NCBI GenBank assembly: GCA_934643825.1
Contig: CAKUCW010000017.1
Coordinates: 1 to 53,137 of the forward strand
DNA length: 53,137 bases
From: an uncultured Clostridia bacterium
Lineage (GTDB): Bacteria > Bacillota > Clostridia > Christensenellales > Aristaeellaceae
Direction: 5' to 3'
In this document: positions 24,793 through 32,889 of the stretch, piece after piece
How positions within the stretch are numbered: the first letter of the stretch is position 1
Layout of the letters: each line of letters begins with the position of its first letter
Notes under the pieces: model-generated
Told to the model about the DNA's origin: nothing
What the model saw: the letters and a program-made list of their open reading frames with translations, nothing else
Database searches by the model: none
Program-made: the position numbers and the translations under genes

Positions 24793-25453
24793 CGCTCTTC
24801 AGTCTCCTTTCAAGAACCGTGATAAACTTGCTCATCGAGAATGTTACGATAAAGTAGATGATACCGATGATGATCAGCGGCTCGATAACCAGATAGGTCT
24901 TACCGGAGATCGTCTGATACTGGGTCATCAGGTCGCCGACATAGAAGGTGGACGCCAGAGACGTTTCCTTCGTGACCGCGACGAACTCGTTGCACATCGC
25001 GGGCAGGACGTTCTTAAAAGCCTGCGGCAGGATGATGCGGGTCATGGTCTGGCGGGAGGAAAGACCCAGAGAGCGGGCAGCTTCCGTCTGACCGCGGTCG
25101 ATGGACTGAATGCCGGAACGGAAGACCTCAGCCATATATGCGCCGGAGTTAAAGACGAGCGCGATGGTGATGCAGGTGAACTTGGACAGCTTGAGAGCCG
25201 GCATGATATCCGGAAGCAGGAAATAGAAGAAATACAGCTGGAGCAGAAGCGGCGTATCGCGGACGACTTCGGTGTAAACCGTCGCAATCGCCTTGAGAAT
25301 CTTCGATTTGCCCAGACGCAGGATGGCGACGATCGCGCCGATGACACAGCCGATGGCAACGGAGATGAGCGCAAGCAGAAGCGTCGTACCCAGACCGTTG
25401 AGAAAATTCATGCCGTACTTTTGCAGCAGCTTCATGATGTTTTGCAGCAGCAA
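24785..25453 (-). CDS. Polar amino-acid ABC transporter permease
   Basis: A 222-residue His/Glu/Gln/Arg-type permease. I choose TTG 25453 because AAGGAGG lies eight bases upstream; ATG 25435 would lack a ribosome site, and the longer frame overlaps the upstream gene. Five or so membrane helices are seen, starting LNGLGTTLLLALISVAIGCV. The family motif VRDTPLLLQLYFFYF (~65-80) and the EAA loop EAARSLGLSSRQTMTRIILPQA (given in two parts: EAARSLGLS and TRIILPQAF) are clear. Only one permease gene is present, so the pore is probably a homodimer. Confidence 0.92.
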   Translation of the reverse strand: MLLQNIMKLLQKYGMNFLNGLGTTLLLALISVAIGCVIGAIVAILRLGKSKILKAIATVYTEVVRDTPLLLQLYFFYFLLPDIMPALKLSKFTCITIALVFNSGAYMAEVFRSGIQSIDRGQTEAARSLGLSSRQTMTRIILPQAFKNVLPAMCNEFVAVTKETSLASTFYVGDLMTQYQTISGKTYLVIEPLIIIGIIYFIVTFSMSKFITVLERRLKSDD

Positions 25454-25491
25454 GGGGGAAACCTCCTTTTTAATCAGCAGAGCGTGAAAAA

Positions 25492-26580
25492 TTACAGCGC
25501 CTCGACGCGGCACATGGCGTCAAAGACCATGTCCTGCGTAATGGGGTAGGGAATATGCTCCATGTCGGGGCCGGTTGTCGCCTCGACGAGTGCATCGTGA
25601 AGCGCGGCGCGTTCGAGCGGAACATTCATCTGCGCCAGCGTGACCGGCGTACCGAGGGAGACGAGGAAGCGGCGCAGTTCGCGTGCCTGTTCTTCCTGAC
25701 CATCCAGCATGAGTTGAACCAGTGCACCGTAGGCGACGAGGTCGCCGTGCAGATCATCGCGCTCGACATGCTCGAAATGCTGCAAGCCATAGCAGACGGC
25801 GTGCGCCAGCGCACAGTTATAGCGGTCATCCGCCATCAGCGAAACCAGACCGGCGGAGAGGATGACGCTTCGCGCACACATCTCCATCGCAGGGCCGGCT
25901 TCATGGCGCTCAACCTCGGAGAGCGCTTCGCGACCGAATTTCAAAATGGGGTCATAGCATGTCCGCGACAGGCTCACGCCGATGGCGGACATATGATCGA
26001 GCGCTTCGCCCAGCTCATCGCCGCGTGCGCTGAATGTCGATTCCAGATACTTGGCGAGCGTGTCTCCCAGCCCTGCGCGGAAGAAACGGGCAGGCGCATT
26101 TGCCGCCAGATTCAAATCAACCAGCGTCAGCGCGGGCGGCGCGTCGTAAAAGAGGAAGCGGTCGAAGGGGCCGTCCTCGCGGTAGACGACGGACAGCGAC
26201 GTGATGGGTGCACAGTTGGAAACCAGCGTCGGCAGGCTGACCAGCGGAATATGCAGCTGATGCGCGACGCCCTTGGCGGTATCGATGGCTTTGCCGCCGC
26301 CCATGCCGACCAGAAAATCCGGCTGAAGGGGCGCGACAGCCGCCGCCAGACGATCCATGGCGGCTTGCGTGCATGCGCCGCCGAACGGGAGCGCACACAG
26401 CATCTGCATACCGCTGTTTTCAATGCCTTCTTTTAAAGAAGGCAGTCCCTTTTCCATCGCCGTGTTTCCGCCGACGAGGGCGAAGCGTTTGCCCAGCGGC
26501 GCACAGAGCTGAGGAAAACGGGCATATACGCCGCGGCCGAAACAGAAACGCGGCAGCGTGACATCATCCGTCAGATACAT
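25492..26580 (-). CDS. Iron-containing alcohol dehydrogenase family (GldA-like)
   Basis: A 362-residue NAD(P)-dependent dehydrogenase of the glycerol dehydrogenase-like group. The dinucleotide loop is LVGMGGGKAIDTAKGVAH (~92). The metal site ligands fit the group: Asp in GLGDTLAKYLES, His in CALAHAVCYGLQHF and His in RDDLHGDLVAYG. It lies three bases after the aminotransferase and 38 bases before the permease. The pairing with an aminotransferase and an amino-acid importer suggests that it reduces or oxidises a product of amino-acid breakdown, but the substrate is not deducible; glycerol itself is the family default. Confidence 0.88.
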   Translation of the reverse strand: MYLTDDVTLPRFCFGRGVYARFPQLCAPLGKRFALVGGNTAMEKGLPSLKEGIENSGMQMLCALPFGGACTQAAMDRLAAAVAPLQPDFLVGMGGGKAIDTAKGVAHQLHIPLVSLPTLVSNCAPITSLSVVYREDGPFDRFLFYDAPPALTLVDLNLAANAPARFFRAGLGDTLAKYLESTFSARGDELGEALDHMSAIGVSLSRTCYDPILKFGREALSEVERHEAGPAMEMCARSVILSAGLVSLMADDRYNCALAHAVCYGLQHFEHVERDDLHGDLVAYGALVQLMLDGQEEQARELRRFLVSLGTPVTLAQMNVPLERAALHDALVEATTGPDMEHIPYPITQDMVFDAMCRVEAL

Positions 26581-26583
26581 ACA

Positions 26584-27762
26584 TTACACCAGCTTCGGCA
26601 GTTTGGACAGGCGCTCAAGCGCTTCGTTCAGGGTTTCTTCGCTGCGGGCGAAATGCAGGCGAATCAGGTGATTGACCGGCTCGCGGAAGAAGCTGGAGCC
26701 CGGAACAGCCGCTACGCCGATGGTGCGGATCATCCATTCGCAGAATTCCATGTCGGTTTTGCCGCAGAACTGCATGCCCGGCTTCTGGAAGTCGCTGATA
26801 TCGACCATGACGAAGTAGCTTCCCTGCGGCGTGGTATGCTTCAGACCGATGCGGTCAAGCCCATCGAGGAATACCTGACGCTTGTGGGTATACAGCTCGG
26901 TCAAGCCGTCGTAATAGCTCTGCGGGAAATTCAGACCGACAACCGCCGCCTCCTGAAGCGGAGCAGCCGCGCCGACGGTCAGGAAGTCGTGGACTTTCTT
27001 CGCGCCTTCGATGACGTCCTTCGGCCCGATGAGGTAGCCAAGGCGCCAGCCGGTGATGGAATACGTCTTGGAGAGGGAGGAACAGCAGATGACGCGGTCG
27101 GCAATCTCCGGCAGCGAACCTGCATAAACATGATGATACGGCGCGAAGACGATATGCTCGTAGACCTCGTCGGTGATCATGTACGCGTCATACTGGTTGC
27201 ACAGACCGCCGATGAACAGCAGCTCTTCCTTGGTAAAGACCTTGCCGCAGGGATTGGAGGGATTGCAGACGATGATCGCCTTGGGGTGCTGGCGGAAAGC
27301 CTCTTCCAATACATTGCGGTCAAAGTCGAACGTCGGCGGAACGAGCGGAACGAAAATCGGATCCGCGCCGGAGAGAATGGCATCCGCGCCGTAATTCTCA
27401 TAGAAAGGAGAGAAGACGATGACCTTGTCGCCCGGGTTGCAGACGGTCATCATCGCGCTCATCATCGCCTCGGTGCCGCCGCAGGTGACGAGAATTTCGG
27501 TATCCGGGTCAATGGTTCTGCCGTAGGCACGCCCCTGCTTGCGGGCGAGGGCTTCGCGGAAGTTCTCCGCGCCGAAGGTTACGGAGTACTGATGAGGGCC
27601 TTCATCGGCGACTTCGCGCAGACGATCAGTGATGGGCTTGGGCGGCGGAAAATCCGGAAAACCCTGAGAGAGGTTGATGGCATTGACCTCGTCGCTGATG
27701 CGCGTCATGCGGCGGATGACGGAGTCGGTGAACGTTTGAACGCGATGGCTCAATTCTGGCAT
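26584..27762 (-). CDS. Class I/II PLP-dependent aminotransferase
   Basis: A 392-residue enzyme of the aspartate-aminotransferase fold (type I). It shows NLSQGFPDFPPP at the N-terminus, the cofactor-ring motif CGGTEAMMSAM, IIVCNPSNPCGKVFT (Asn/Pro contact), ITDEVYEHIVF (the PLP-N1 Asp), SLSKTYSITGWRLGY with the Schiff-base Lys, and RLHFARSEE containing the carboxylate-binding Arg. The closest types are the PatA/KAT-like broad-specificity enzymes. It is first in the minus operon with the dehydrogenase and amino-acid transporter, so it probably removes the amino group of the imported amino acid. Confidence 0.9.
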   Translation of the reverse strand: MPELSHRVQTFTDSVIRRMTRISDEVNAINLSQGFPDFPPPKPITDRLREVADEGPHQYSVTFGAENFREALARKQGRAYGRTIDPDTEILVTCGGTEAMMSAMMTVCNPGDKVIVFSPFYENYGADAILSGADPIFVPLVPPTFDFDRNVLEEAFRQHPKAIIVCNPSNPCGKVFTKEELLFIGGLCNQYDAYMITDEVYEHIVFAPYHHVYAGSLPEIADRVICCSSLSKTYSITGWRLGYLIGPKDVIEGAKKVHDFLTVGAAAPLQEAAVVGLNFPQSYYDGLTELYTHKRQVFLDGLDRIGLKHTTPQGSYFVMVDISDFQKPGMQFCGKTDMEFCEWMIRTIGVAAVPGSSFFREPVNHLIRLHFARSEETLNEALERLSKLPKLV

Positions 27763-27935
27763 AAATATTCACACCTTTCAAAACGGGTTGCATACAATTG
27801 ACTGCGCGAACGCAATGTCCATATTCTATCACAAGCCAATAAAAGAAACAAGTTCAAATAGAAAAAAGTTTTACGATAACGAGAATTCTATGAAAACGGG
27901 TGAAAAGAAAAAGTATTTTTATGCACATTATACAC

Positions 27936-27964
27936 TTGACATATGCATAAATGCGTCGTACAAT
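27936..27964 (+). promoter_or_regulatory. Promoter of the binding-protein gene
   Basis: TTGACA at 27936-27941 and TACAAT at 27959-27964, spacer 17. An 8-bp palindrome TATGCATA overlaps the spacer, and TATGCA occurs again upstream near 27920, so an operator is possible in this divergent region. Confidence 0.85.
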
Positions 27965-28024
27965 AGCATCATCATTTCCGCGGGGCACTCGTTCCGCGAA
28001 AGAAATCAAAGGAGGAAATCCATC

Positions 28025-28786
28025 ATGAAAAAGATTCTTGCGTTTGCGCTCGCTCTGGCGATGATCCTGACCTGCTCCCTCGCTCTGGCGGATCGCCTTG
28101 ATGATATCAAGGCTGCCGGCAAGCTGACCGTTGCGACCAGCCCGGATTGGCCGCCGTATGAATACATTGACGATAACGGCGATATCGTCGGCACGGATAT
28201 TCTCATGTGCCAGTGGATGGCTGAGCAGCTTGGCGTCGAGCTGGAGATTCAGCCGATGGCGTTTGATGCCTGCCTCGCGGCTGTGGGCAATGGCTCTGTG
28301 GACATGATGGTTGCCGGCATGACCTATGATGAGGAGCGCCTCAACCGTATGGAGCTGACCGGTATCTACTGGAACGAAGGCGATCAGGGCCTGCTCGTCA
28401 AGAAGGGCGTCGGTGCTTCTCTGAATTCGATCGAAGCTTTTGACGGAAAGACCGTTGCCGCGCAGAACGGCACCAACCAGCAGATCATGGTCGAAGAGCA
28501 GCTTCCGAACGCGAAGCTGGAGCTGGTGACCAAGATTCCGGATGGCGTGAACATGGTCAAGACCGGTCGTGTGGATGCGCTGGCTGTTCCGAAGACCGTT
28601 TACGACAACATACTCGCTGAGAACGATGACCTTGAGATTGCGGACTTTGCTTTCGATTTCGAAGGCGGCAACTACATTGCCAGCGTCAAGGGTGAGAAAG
28701 CGCTCGCCGAGAAGATTCAGGAGCTGATCGATCAGATCAACGCCGAGGGTCTGTATCAGCAGTGGCTTGACGAGATCCAGAAGTAA
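28025..28786 (+). CDS. Amino-acid ABC transporter substrate-binding protein
   Basis: A 253-residue secreted type-III binding protein (SBP_bac_3). ATG 28025 has GGAGG upstream; the signal peptide MKKILAFALALAMILTCSLALA ends before DRLDDIKAAGKL. There is no canonical lipobox despite a Cys. The family core is LTVATSPDWPPYEYIDDNGD (strand and ligand-contact tyrosine), VGTDILMCQWMAEQLG, and MMVAGMTYDEERL. The R-x-x-x-x-x-S/T contact residues appear around YDEERLNRMELTG. It is transcribed away from the permease/ATPase operon, but it is the only nearby binding protein of the right class, so it probably serves that importer. Confidence 0.92.
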   Translation: MKKILAFALALAMILTCSLALADRLDDIKAAGKLTVATSPDWPPYEYIDDNGDIVGTDILMCQWMAEQLGVELEIQPMAFDACLAAVGNGSVDMMVAGMTYDEERLNRMELTGIYWNEGDQGLLVKKGVGASLNSIEAFDGKTVAAQNGTNQQIMVEEQLPNAKLELVTKIPDGVNMVKTGRVDALAVPKTVYDNILAENDDLEIADFAFDFEGGNYIASVKGEKALAEKIQELIDQINAEGLYQQWLDEIQK

Positions 28787-28803
28787 TTTTAATCCGATCG
28801 GAA

Positions 28804-28836
28804 TGCCGCCTGGCGAAATGCCGGGCGGCGTTTTTG
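28804..28836 (+). terminator. Terminator of the binding-protein gene
   Basis: GCCGCC-GGC paired with GCC-GGCGGC around GAAAT, then TTTTT. Confidence 0.85.
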
Positions 28837-28845
28837 TGTATAAGG

Positions 28846-28872
28846 ATTTGCATAAACGCCCGCGTGCGCAGA
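28846..28872. repeat. Degenerate family A repeat fragment
   Basis: TTGCATAAACGCCCGCGTG followed by CGCAGAA matches the front half of a family A unit; the closing hairpin is absent. A similar decayed copy is at 29280-29350. The rest of 28837-29093 shows nothing else. Confidence 0.4.
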
Positions 28873-29093
28873 AGCCGAGACAGATGGAGCGAATCGAAAT
28901 CCCGAAAGGATGCAGACTTTGTTTCCATTAAATAGGAAGAAATGCCGGATGGAACGGGCGAAACGCGGAAAATCGGCTTTAAAGCGAAACGCAATGATGG
29001 TGTGTGCCGTCCTGCTTTTGCGTTTGATTCGACGCTTCGATGCGCTTTTTAAAAAAAGTTTCAAAAAATGTCAAAAATAGAGTGAAAAAAGGG

Positions 29094-29122
29094 TTGACAT
29101 ACGAGAGAAGGTGAGGTATAAT
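29094..29122 (+). promoter_or_regulatory. Promoter of tRNA-Val
   Basis: Perfect consensus TTGACA (29094-29099) and TATAAT (29117-29122) with a 17-bp spacer. Confidence 0.93.
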
Positions 29123-29135
29123 TAATGACGTGCTT

Positions 29136-29212
29136 GGGGTCGTAGCTCAGCTGGTCAGAGCGCCACGTTGACATCGTGGAGGTCGTAGGTTCGAGCCCTA
29201 TCGACCCCACCA
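29136..29212 (+). tRNA. tRNA-Val (GAC)
   Basis: A 77-nt cloverleaf with encoded CCA. Acceptor stem GGGGTCG/CGACCCC; anticodon loop TTGACAT gives GAC; T-arm GTAGG-TTCGAGC-CCTAT. The discriminator is A. Confidence 0.95.
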
Positions 29213-29241
29213 AGCTAAACCAGAGTTAGTCGCCTGGTTGG

Positions 29242-29270
29242 AACCGCTTCCGATAAGGAAGCGGTTTTTC
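29242..29270 (+). terminator. Terminator of tRNA-Val
   Basis: AACCGCTTCC pairs with GGAAGCGGTT around GATAA, followed by TTTC TTG. Confidence 0.85.
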
Positions 29271-29279
29271 TTGTTATAT

Positions 29280-29352
29280 GGAGAATTGCGCGGCATTGCA
29301 CGCGTGCGTAAAATTTTCCCATGTTTTGCGAACTGCGGCGGAAGTGAATGTG
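29280..29352. repeat. Degenerate family A repeat
   Basis: ATTGCGCGGCATTGCACGCG and GTTTTGCGAACTGCGGCGGAAGTGAA align with family A units but have lost the GGGCTCAGCCC hairpin. It stands between tRNA-Val and the small secreted protein, unlike the intact arrays. Confidence 0.4.
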
Positions 29353-29413
29353 GTCTTGGAGATCAAAGGAACGTTTTATCGGAAAGTTATGTATCCTATT
29401 ATGATAGATGTGA

Positions 29414-29442
29414 TTGATTTTGCTTCTTTTCAGGGTTATAAT
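29414..29442 (+). promoter_or_regulatory. Promoter of the small secreted protein gene
   Basis: TTGATT (29414-29419), 17-bp spacer, TATAAT (29437-29442); transcription would begin about 22 bases before the start codon. Confidence 0.8.
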
Positions 29443-29472
29443 GGGGTTGGATACACAGAAAGGAGCATAATC

Positions 29473-29817
29473 ATGAAAAGACTTTTTTGCCTTCTGCTCG
29501 CTTTGAGCCTTGCCATTCCGACGTTTGCGCTTGCCGTTTCCTCACAAAAGCTCAAGGAGCTTTATGCCTCCGTCGATACGCTGAGCGGGGACGAGCTGCT
29601 TGCGCTTCGGGATTACATCGATTCGAAAATCGAAACAGTCCCGCTGGAGAAGCAGACTGAAACCACCTATGTCCTGAATAAAAATACCATGAAGTTCCAT
29701 CTGGAAGACTGCTCGAGCGTCAAGTCGATCAAGGAAAAACATCGCTCGACCTATACGGGTTCCCGGGATGACCTGATTGCCAGAGGCTATGCGCCGTGTA
29801 AAAAGTGCCATCCCTGA
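29473..29817 (+). CDS. Small secreted protein with Cys/His C-terminal motif
   Basis: A 114-residue exported protein. AGGAG lies seven bases before ATG 29473. The signal peptide MKRLFCLLLALSLAIPTFALA is followed by a helical middle (KLKELYASVDTLSGDELLAL). The last ~48 residues read YVLNKNTMKFHLEDCSSVK, SIKEKHRSTYTGSRDDL and GYAPCKKCHP. That C-terminal pattern (strand, F-H-x-x-x-C, then G-Y-x-P-C-x-x-C) is a small domain common at the ends of secreted Bacillota proteins, sometimes next to nuclease or ComEC-type metallo-hydrolase domains. It resembles an Ada-type zinc site, with one His and three Cys as possible ligands. Exact role unknown. Confidence 0.75.
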   Translation: MKRLFCLLLALSLAIPTFALAVSSQKLKELYASVDTLSGDELLALRDYIDSKIETVPLEKQTETTYVLNKNTMKFHLEDCSSVKSIKEKHRSTYTGSRDDLIARGYAPCKKCHP

Positions 29818-29910
29818 CGGGCGATGTTCATCGCCTTGGACAAGGAAAAAGCCGGCTTGTCGAATCCGCGAAAAAGTTTGAAATTGCTGCAAATTGCCGC
29901 CGGAGAGGAA

Positions 29911-29939
29911 TTGACGAATATCGGAAAAGATGATACAAT
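29911..29939 (+). promoter_or_regulatory. Promoter of the pyr operon
   Basis: TTGACG (29911-29916), 17-bp spacer, TACAAT (29934-29939), 164 bases before pyrR; the leader that follows holds the attenuator. Confidence 0.85.
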
Positions 29940-29945
29940 CTTTCC

Positions 29946-30066
29946 GATAAGCAAATATGCCTTTAAGCGATCCCGTGAGGTCGGTAAGGCGGCAAATGTA
30001 GCGTAAGAGGGGGAGTCTGCCCCTTTGTTTGCCCTGTTCCGATTTCAAGGAACAGGGCATTTTTGT
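29946..30066 (+). promoter_or_regulatory. PyrR-type attenuator (binding hairpin plus terminator)
   Basis: The leader contains GCCTT...AAGGC (29959-29963 with about 29986-29990) enclosing GATCCCGTGAGGTC, which fits the PyrR-binding loop consensus (A/G)UCCNGNGAGG(Y)U. Downstream, TGCCCTGTTCC (30030-30040) pairs perfectly with 30049-30059 and is followed by TTTTT: an intrinsic terminator. Between them GGGGGAGTCTGCCCC could form part of an antiterminator. With UMP bound, PyrR would hold the 5 prime hairpin and let the terminator form, lowering pyr transcription when pyrimidines are plentiful. Confidence 0.85.
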
Positions 30067-30102
30067 ATGACCGGGTATTTTGATGCCATAGGAGGGAAGC
30101 AC

Positions 30103-30663
30103 ATGGATACGTCGAAGCTTGAATTCAAAGCGAACATTATGGATGAAAACGCCATGAAGCGTGCGCTGCGAAGGATTGCACACGAAATCATCGAAAAAAA
30201 CGACGGTGTGGACAACCTGAAGCTGGTCGGCATTCAGCGCCGGGGTGTGACGCTGGCGAAACTCCTTCAGGAGATGATCGAGCAGGTCGAAGGCGTAAAG
30301 CTGCCGCTCGGCGTGCTGGATATCACGTTCTATCGGGACGATCTGTCCATCCTCTCGGAGCATCCGGTCGTCAACGCGACCGAGCTGCCCTTTCAGGTGC
30401 AGGATGCGCGTATCGTGATGGTGGACGACGTGCTTTTCTCCGGGCGAACTGCCCGCGCAGCGATGGATGCCATCTGCGATATGGGGCGTCCGAGCTGTAT
30501 TCAGCTGGCGGTCATGGTGGACAGAGGACACCGCGACCTGCCGATCCGTGCGGACTATGTGGGCAAGAACCTGCCGACGAGCAAAAGCGAGCTGGTCGGT
30601 GTGCGCGTGCCTGAATTTGATGGCGACATGAGCGTCGTCCTGTATGAAAAAAGGAGCGAGTAA
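30103..30663 (+). CDS. pyrR: Bifunctional pyr operon regulator / uracil phosphoribosyltransferase PyrR
   Basis: A 186-residue protein. ATG 30103 has AGGAGG upstream; the in-frame ATG 30067 lies in the attenuator and is unlikely. The PRPP-binding motif is VMVDDVLFSGRTARAAMDA (~104-122); other PyrR landmarks are GIQRRGVTLAKLL, FYRDDLS and LPIRADYVGKNLPTS, the last typical of the RNA-binding face. It binds the leader RNA in the presence of UMP, and has weak UPRTase activity. First gene of pyrR-B-C-F-K-D. Confidence 0.95.
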   Translation: MDTSKLEFKANIMDENAMKRALRRIAHEIIEKNDGVDNLKLVGIQRRGVTLAKLLQEMIEQVEGVKLPLGVLDITFYRDDLSILSEHPVVNATELPFQVQDARIVMVDDVLFSGRTARAAMDAICDMGRPSCIQLAVMVDRGHRDLPIRADYVGKNLPTSKSELVGVRVPEFDGDMSVVLYEKRSE

Positions 30664-30666
30664 GCG

Positions 30667-31587
30667 ATGAAGCGCAAAGACATGCTGGGGCTTGACGGCG
30701 TAAGCCGGGAGGAAATCACATCCATCCTCGATACGGCGCTGACCATGCGTCAGGTCGTTCGGTCAAACAACAAAAAGACCTCGCATTTGCAGGGAAAATC
30801 CATTGTGACCCTGTTCTATGAGAATTCCACGCGCACGCGCATGTCCTTCGAGCTGGCGAGCAAGTATATGTCCGCCGCGGCTGCGAATATCTCTGCCAGC
30901 GCGTCGAGCGTTGCCAAGGGTGAAACGCTCATCGACACCGGCGTGACCCTCGACCAGATGGGCACGGATGTCATCATCATCCGCCATCCGATGAGCGGTG
31001 CGCCGACGCTGCTGGCGAAGCATGTCCGCGCAAGCGTCATCAACGCGGGCGACGGCATGAATGAGCATCCGACGCAGGCGCTGCTGGATATGCTGACCAT
31101 GCGCGAGCATCTGGGCGGTCTGGAAGGCGCAAAGATCGCCATCTGCGGCGATGTGATGCACTCCCGCGTTGCGCGAAGCAACATCTATGGCTTGACGACG
31201 ATGGGCGCGAATGTCGTGCTTTGTGCGCCGCCGACGCTCATCCCCACGCGCATTGAGGAGCTGGGCTGCACCGTCGCCCCGACCATTGAGGACGCCTGTG
31301 AGGGTGCGGATGTGGTCATGGGCCTGCGCATCCAGCGTGAGCGCCAGCAGAAGGGACTGTTCCCCTCTGTGGCGGAATATTGCGACCATTGGGAAATCAC
31401 GCCGGAACGCCTTGCGCTGGCGAAAAAGAATGCGCTGGTGATGCACCCCGGCCCGATGAACCGCGGCGTGGAAATCGCATCCAGCGTTGCGGACTGCGGT
31501 CAGTCGGTCATCACGCAGCAGGTTGAAAGCGGCGTCGCCGTGCGCATGGCGCTGCTCTACATGCTGACCAGAAGGGAGAACGGATGA
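30667..31587 (+). CDS. pyrB: Aspartate carbamoyltransferase catalytic chain
   Basis: A 306-residue enzyme joining carbamoyl phosphate and aspartate. The carbamoyl-phosphate site is YENSTRTRMSFELA (~50-63) with SVAKGETLIDT; the aspartate side shows NAGDGMNEHPTQALLDMLT, GDVMHSRVARSN, and LRIQRERQQKG; HPGPMNRGVEI is the C-terminal signature. No pyrI (regulatory chain) follows, so it is the unregulated Bacillus-type trimer, controlled through PyrR. Four bases separate it from pyrR; its stop overlaps pyrC. Confidence 0.96.
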   Translation: MKRKDMLGLDGVSREEITSILDTALTMRQVVRSNNKKTSHLQGKSIVTLFYENSTRTRMSFELASKYMSAAAANISASASSVAKGETLIDTGVTLDQMGTDVIIIRHPMSGAPTLLAKHVRASVINAGDGMNEHPTQALLDMLTMREHLGGLEGAKIAICGDVMHSRVARSNIYGLTTMGANVVLCAPPTLIPTRIEELGCTVAPTIEDACEGADVVMGLRIQRERQQKGLFPSVAEYCDHWEITPERLALAKKNALVMHPGPMNRGVEIASSVADCGQSVITQQVESGVAVRMALLYMLTRRENG

Positions 31588-32873
31588 TGGAAAAGCTTTT
31601 GATTCGCGGCGGACGCGTCATTGACCCCGCCAACGGGATGGACAAGATTGCGGATGTTCTGATTGAGGACGGCAAAATCGCGGCGATTGGCGAAAGGCTT
31701 TCCGCCGACGGCGCCAAGGTATATGACGCGGCGGGCAAGGTAGTCGCCCCGGGCTTTATCGATATGCACTGCCATCTGCGCGATCCGGGTCAGGAATACA
31801 AAGAGGATATCGTTTCCGGCACGCGTGCGGCGGCGCACGGCGGCTTTACCGCGGTTTGCTGCATGCCCAACACGAAGCCGACCAACGACAACGCGGCTGT
31901 GACGCGCTACATCATCGAAAAGGCGCAGACGCAGGGAAGCGGCGTGCGCGTCTATCCGGTCGGTGCGGTTTCCAAGGGGCTGGCGGGCGTTGAAATGGCG
32001 GAAGTCGGCAGGATGAAGGAAGCGGGCATCATCGCGATTTCCGACGACGGACAGCCGGTATCGAACTCGAACCTCTTCCGTCTGGCGATGCAGTATGCCG
32101 ACCATTTCGGTCTGTTCATCATGAGCCACAGCGAGGATAAGAACCTTGTCGGCGACGGCGTGATGAATGAAGGCTTTGTTTCCACCAAGCTCGGTCTGCC
32201 GGGAATCACCCGTGCCGCCGAGGAAGTCATGATCGCACGCGACATTCTCGTTGCGGAAGCGGAAGGCAAGCGCGTCCATCTCTGCCATGTTTCGACCAAA
32301 GGCGGCGTGCAGCTTGTCCGCGAGGCAAAGGCACGCGGCGTCCGCGTGACTGCGGAAACGACGCCGCATTACATCGGCGCGACGGATGAGTGGGTCATGG
32401 GCTACGACAGCCGCTGCCGCGTGAATCCGCCCCTGCGCGAGGAAGAGGACAGACTCGCCTGCATCGAGGGACTTTGCGACGGCACCATCGACGTCATCGC
32501 GACCGACCATGCGCCGCACCACGAGGACGAAAAGCGCTGCGAATTCCACATTGCCGCCAGCGGCATCAGCGGCTTTGAAACGGCGTTCTGCATCAGCAAC
32601 AGCATGCTGGTGAAAACCGGAAAGATGACGCTGTCCGACCTGATTGAGCGGATGAGCGTGCGTCCGGCAAAGCTGCTGGGCGTTCAGGGCGGCAATCTTG
32701 CTGTCGGCAACCCGGCGGATATCGTCGTTCTCGATCCGGACAAGGAAATCGTCGTGGACGCGAGCAAGTTCCTCTCCAAGGGCAAGAACACGCCGTTTGA
32801 CGGCAAGACGTACGTTGGCGAGATCGAGCTGACGCTGGTGGACGGAAAGACGGCTTATCAGGGAAACGATTGA
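31584..32873 (+). CDS. pyrC: Dihydroorotase
   Basis: A 429-residue type I dihydroorotase. Metal ligands: HCHLRDPGQE (H-x-H with substrate Arg), His in LFIMSHSEDK, His in KRVHLCHVSTKGG, and Asp in DVIATDHAPHH. The flexible carboxylated Lys equivalent is expected around GFIDMHC to TVCCMPNT; here FTAVCCMPNTKPTND is clear. It closes carbamoyl aspartate to dihydroorotate. The first ATG overlaps the pyrB stop (ATGATG), so either of two adjacent ATGs may be used. It is followed by a 180-base non-coding insert before pyrF. Confidence 0.96.
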   Translation: MMEKLLIRGGRVIDPANGMDKIADVLIEDGKIAAIGERLSADGAKVYDAAGKVVAPGFIDMHCHLRDPGQEYKEDIVSGTRAAAHGGFTAVCCMPNTKPTNDNAAVTRYIIEKAQTQGSGVRVYPVGAVSKGLAGVEMAEVGRMKEAGIIAISDDGQPVSNSNLFRLAMQYADHFGLFIMSHSEDKNLVGDGVMNEGFVSTKLGLPGITRAAEEVMIARDILVAEAEGKRVHLCHVSTKGGVQLVREAKARGVRVTAETTPHYIGATDEWVMGYDSRCRVNPPLREEEDRLACIEGLCDGTIDVIATDHAPHHEDEKRCEFHIAASGISGFETAFCISNSMLVKTGKMTLSDLIERMSVRPAKLLGVQGGNLAVGNPADIVVLDPDKEIVVDASKFLSKGKNTPFDGKTYVGEIELTLVDGKTAYQGND

Positions 32874-32889
32874 GGCTCTGCCTCAAACT

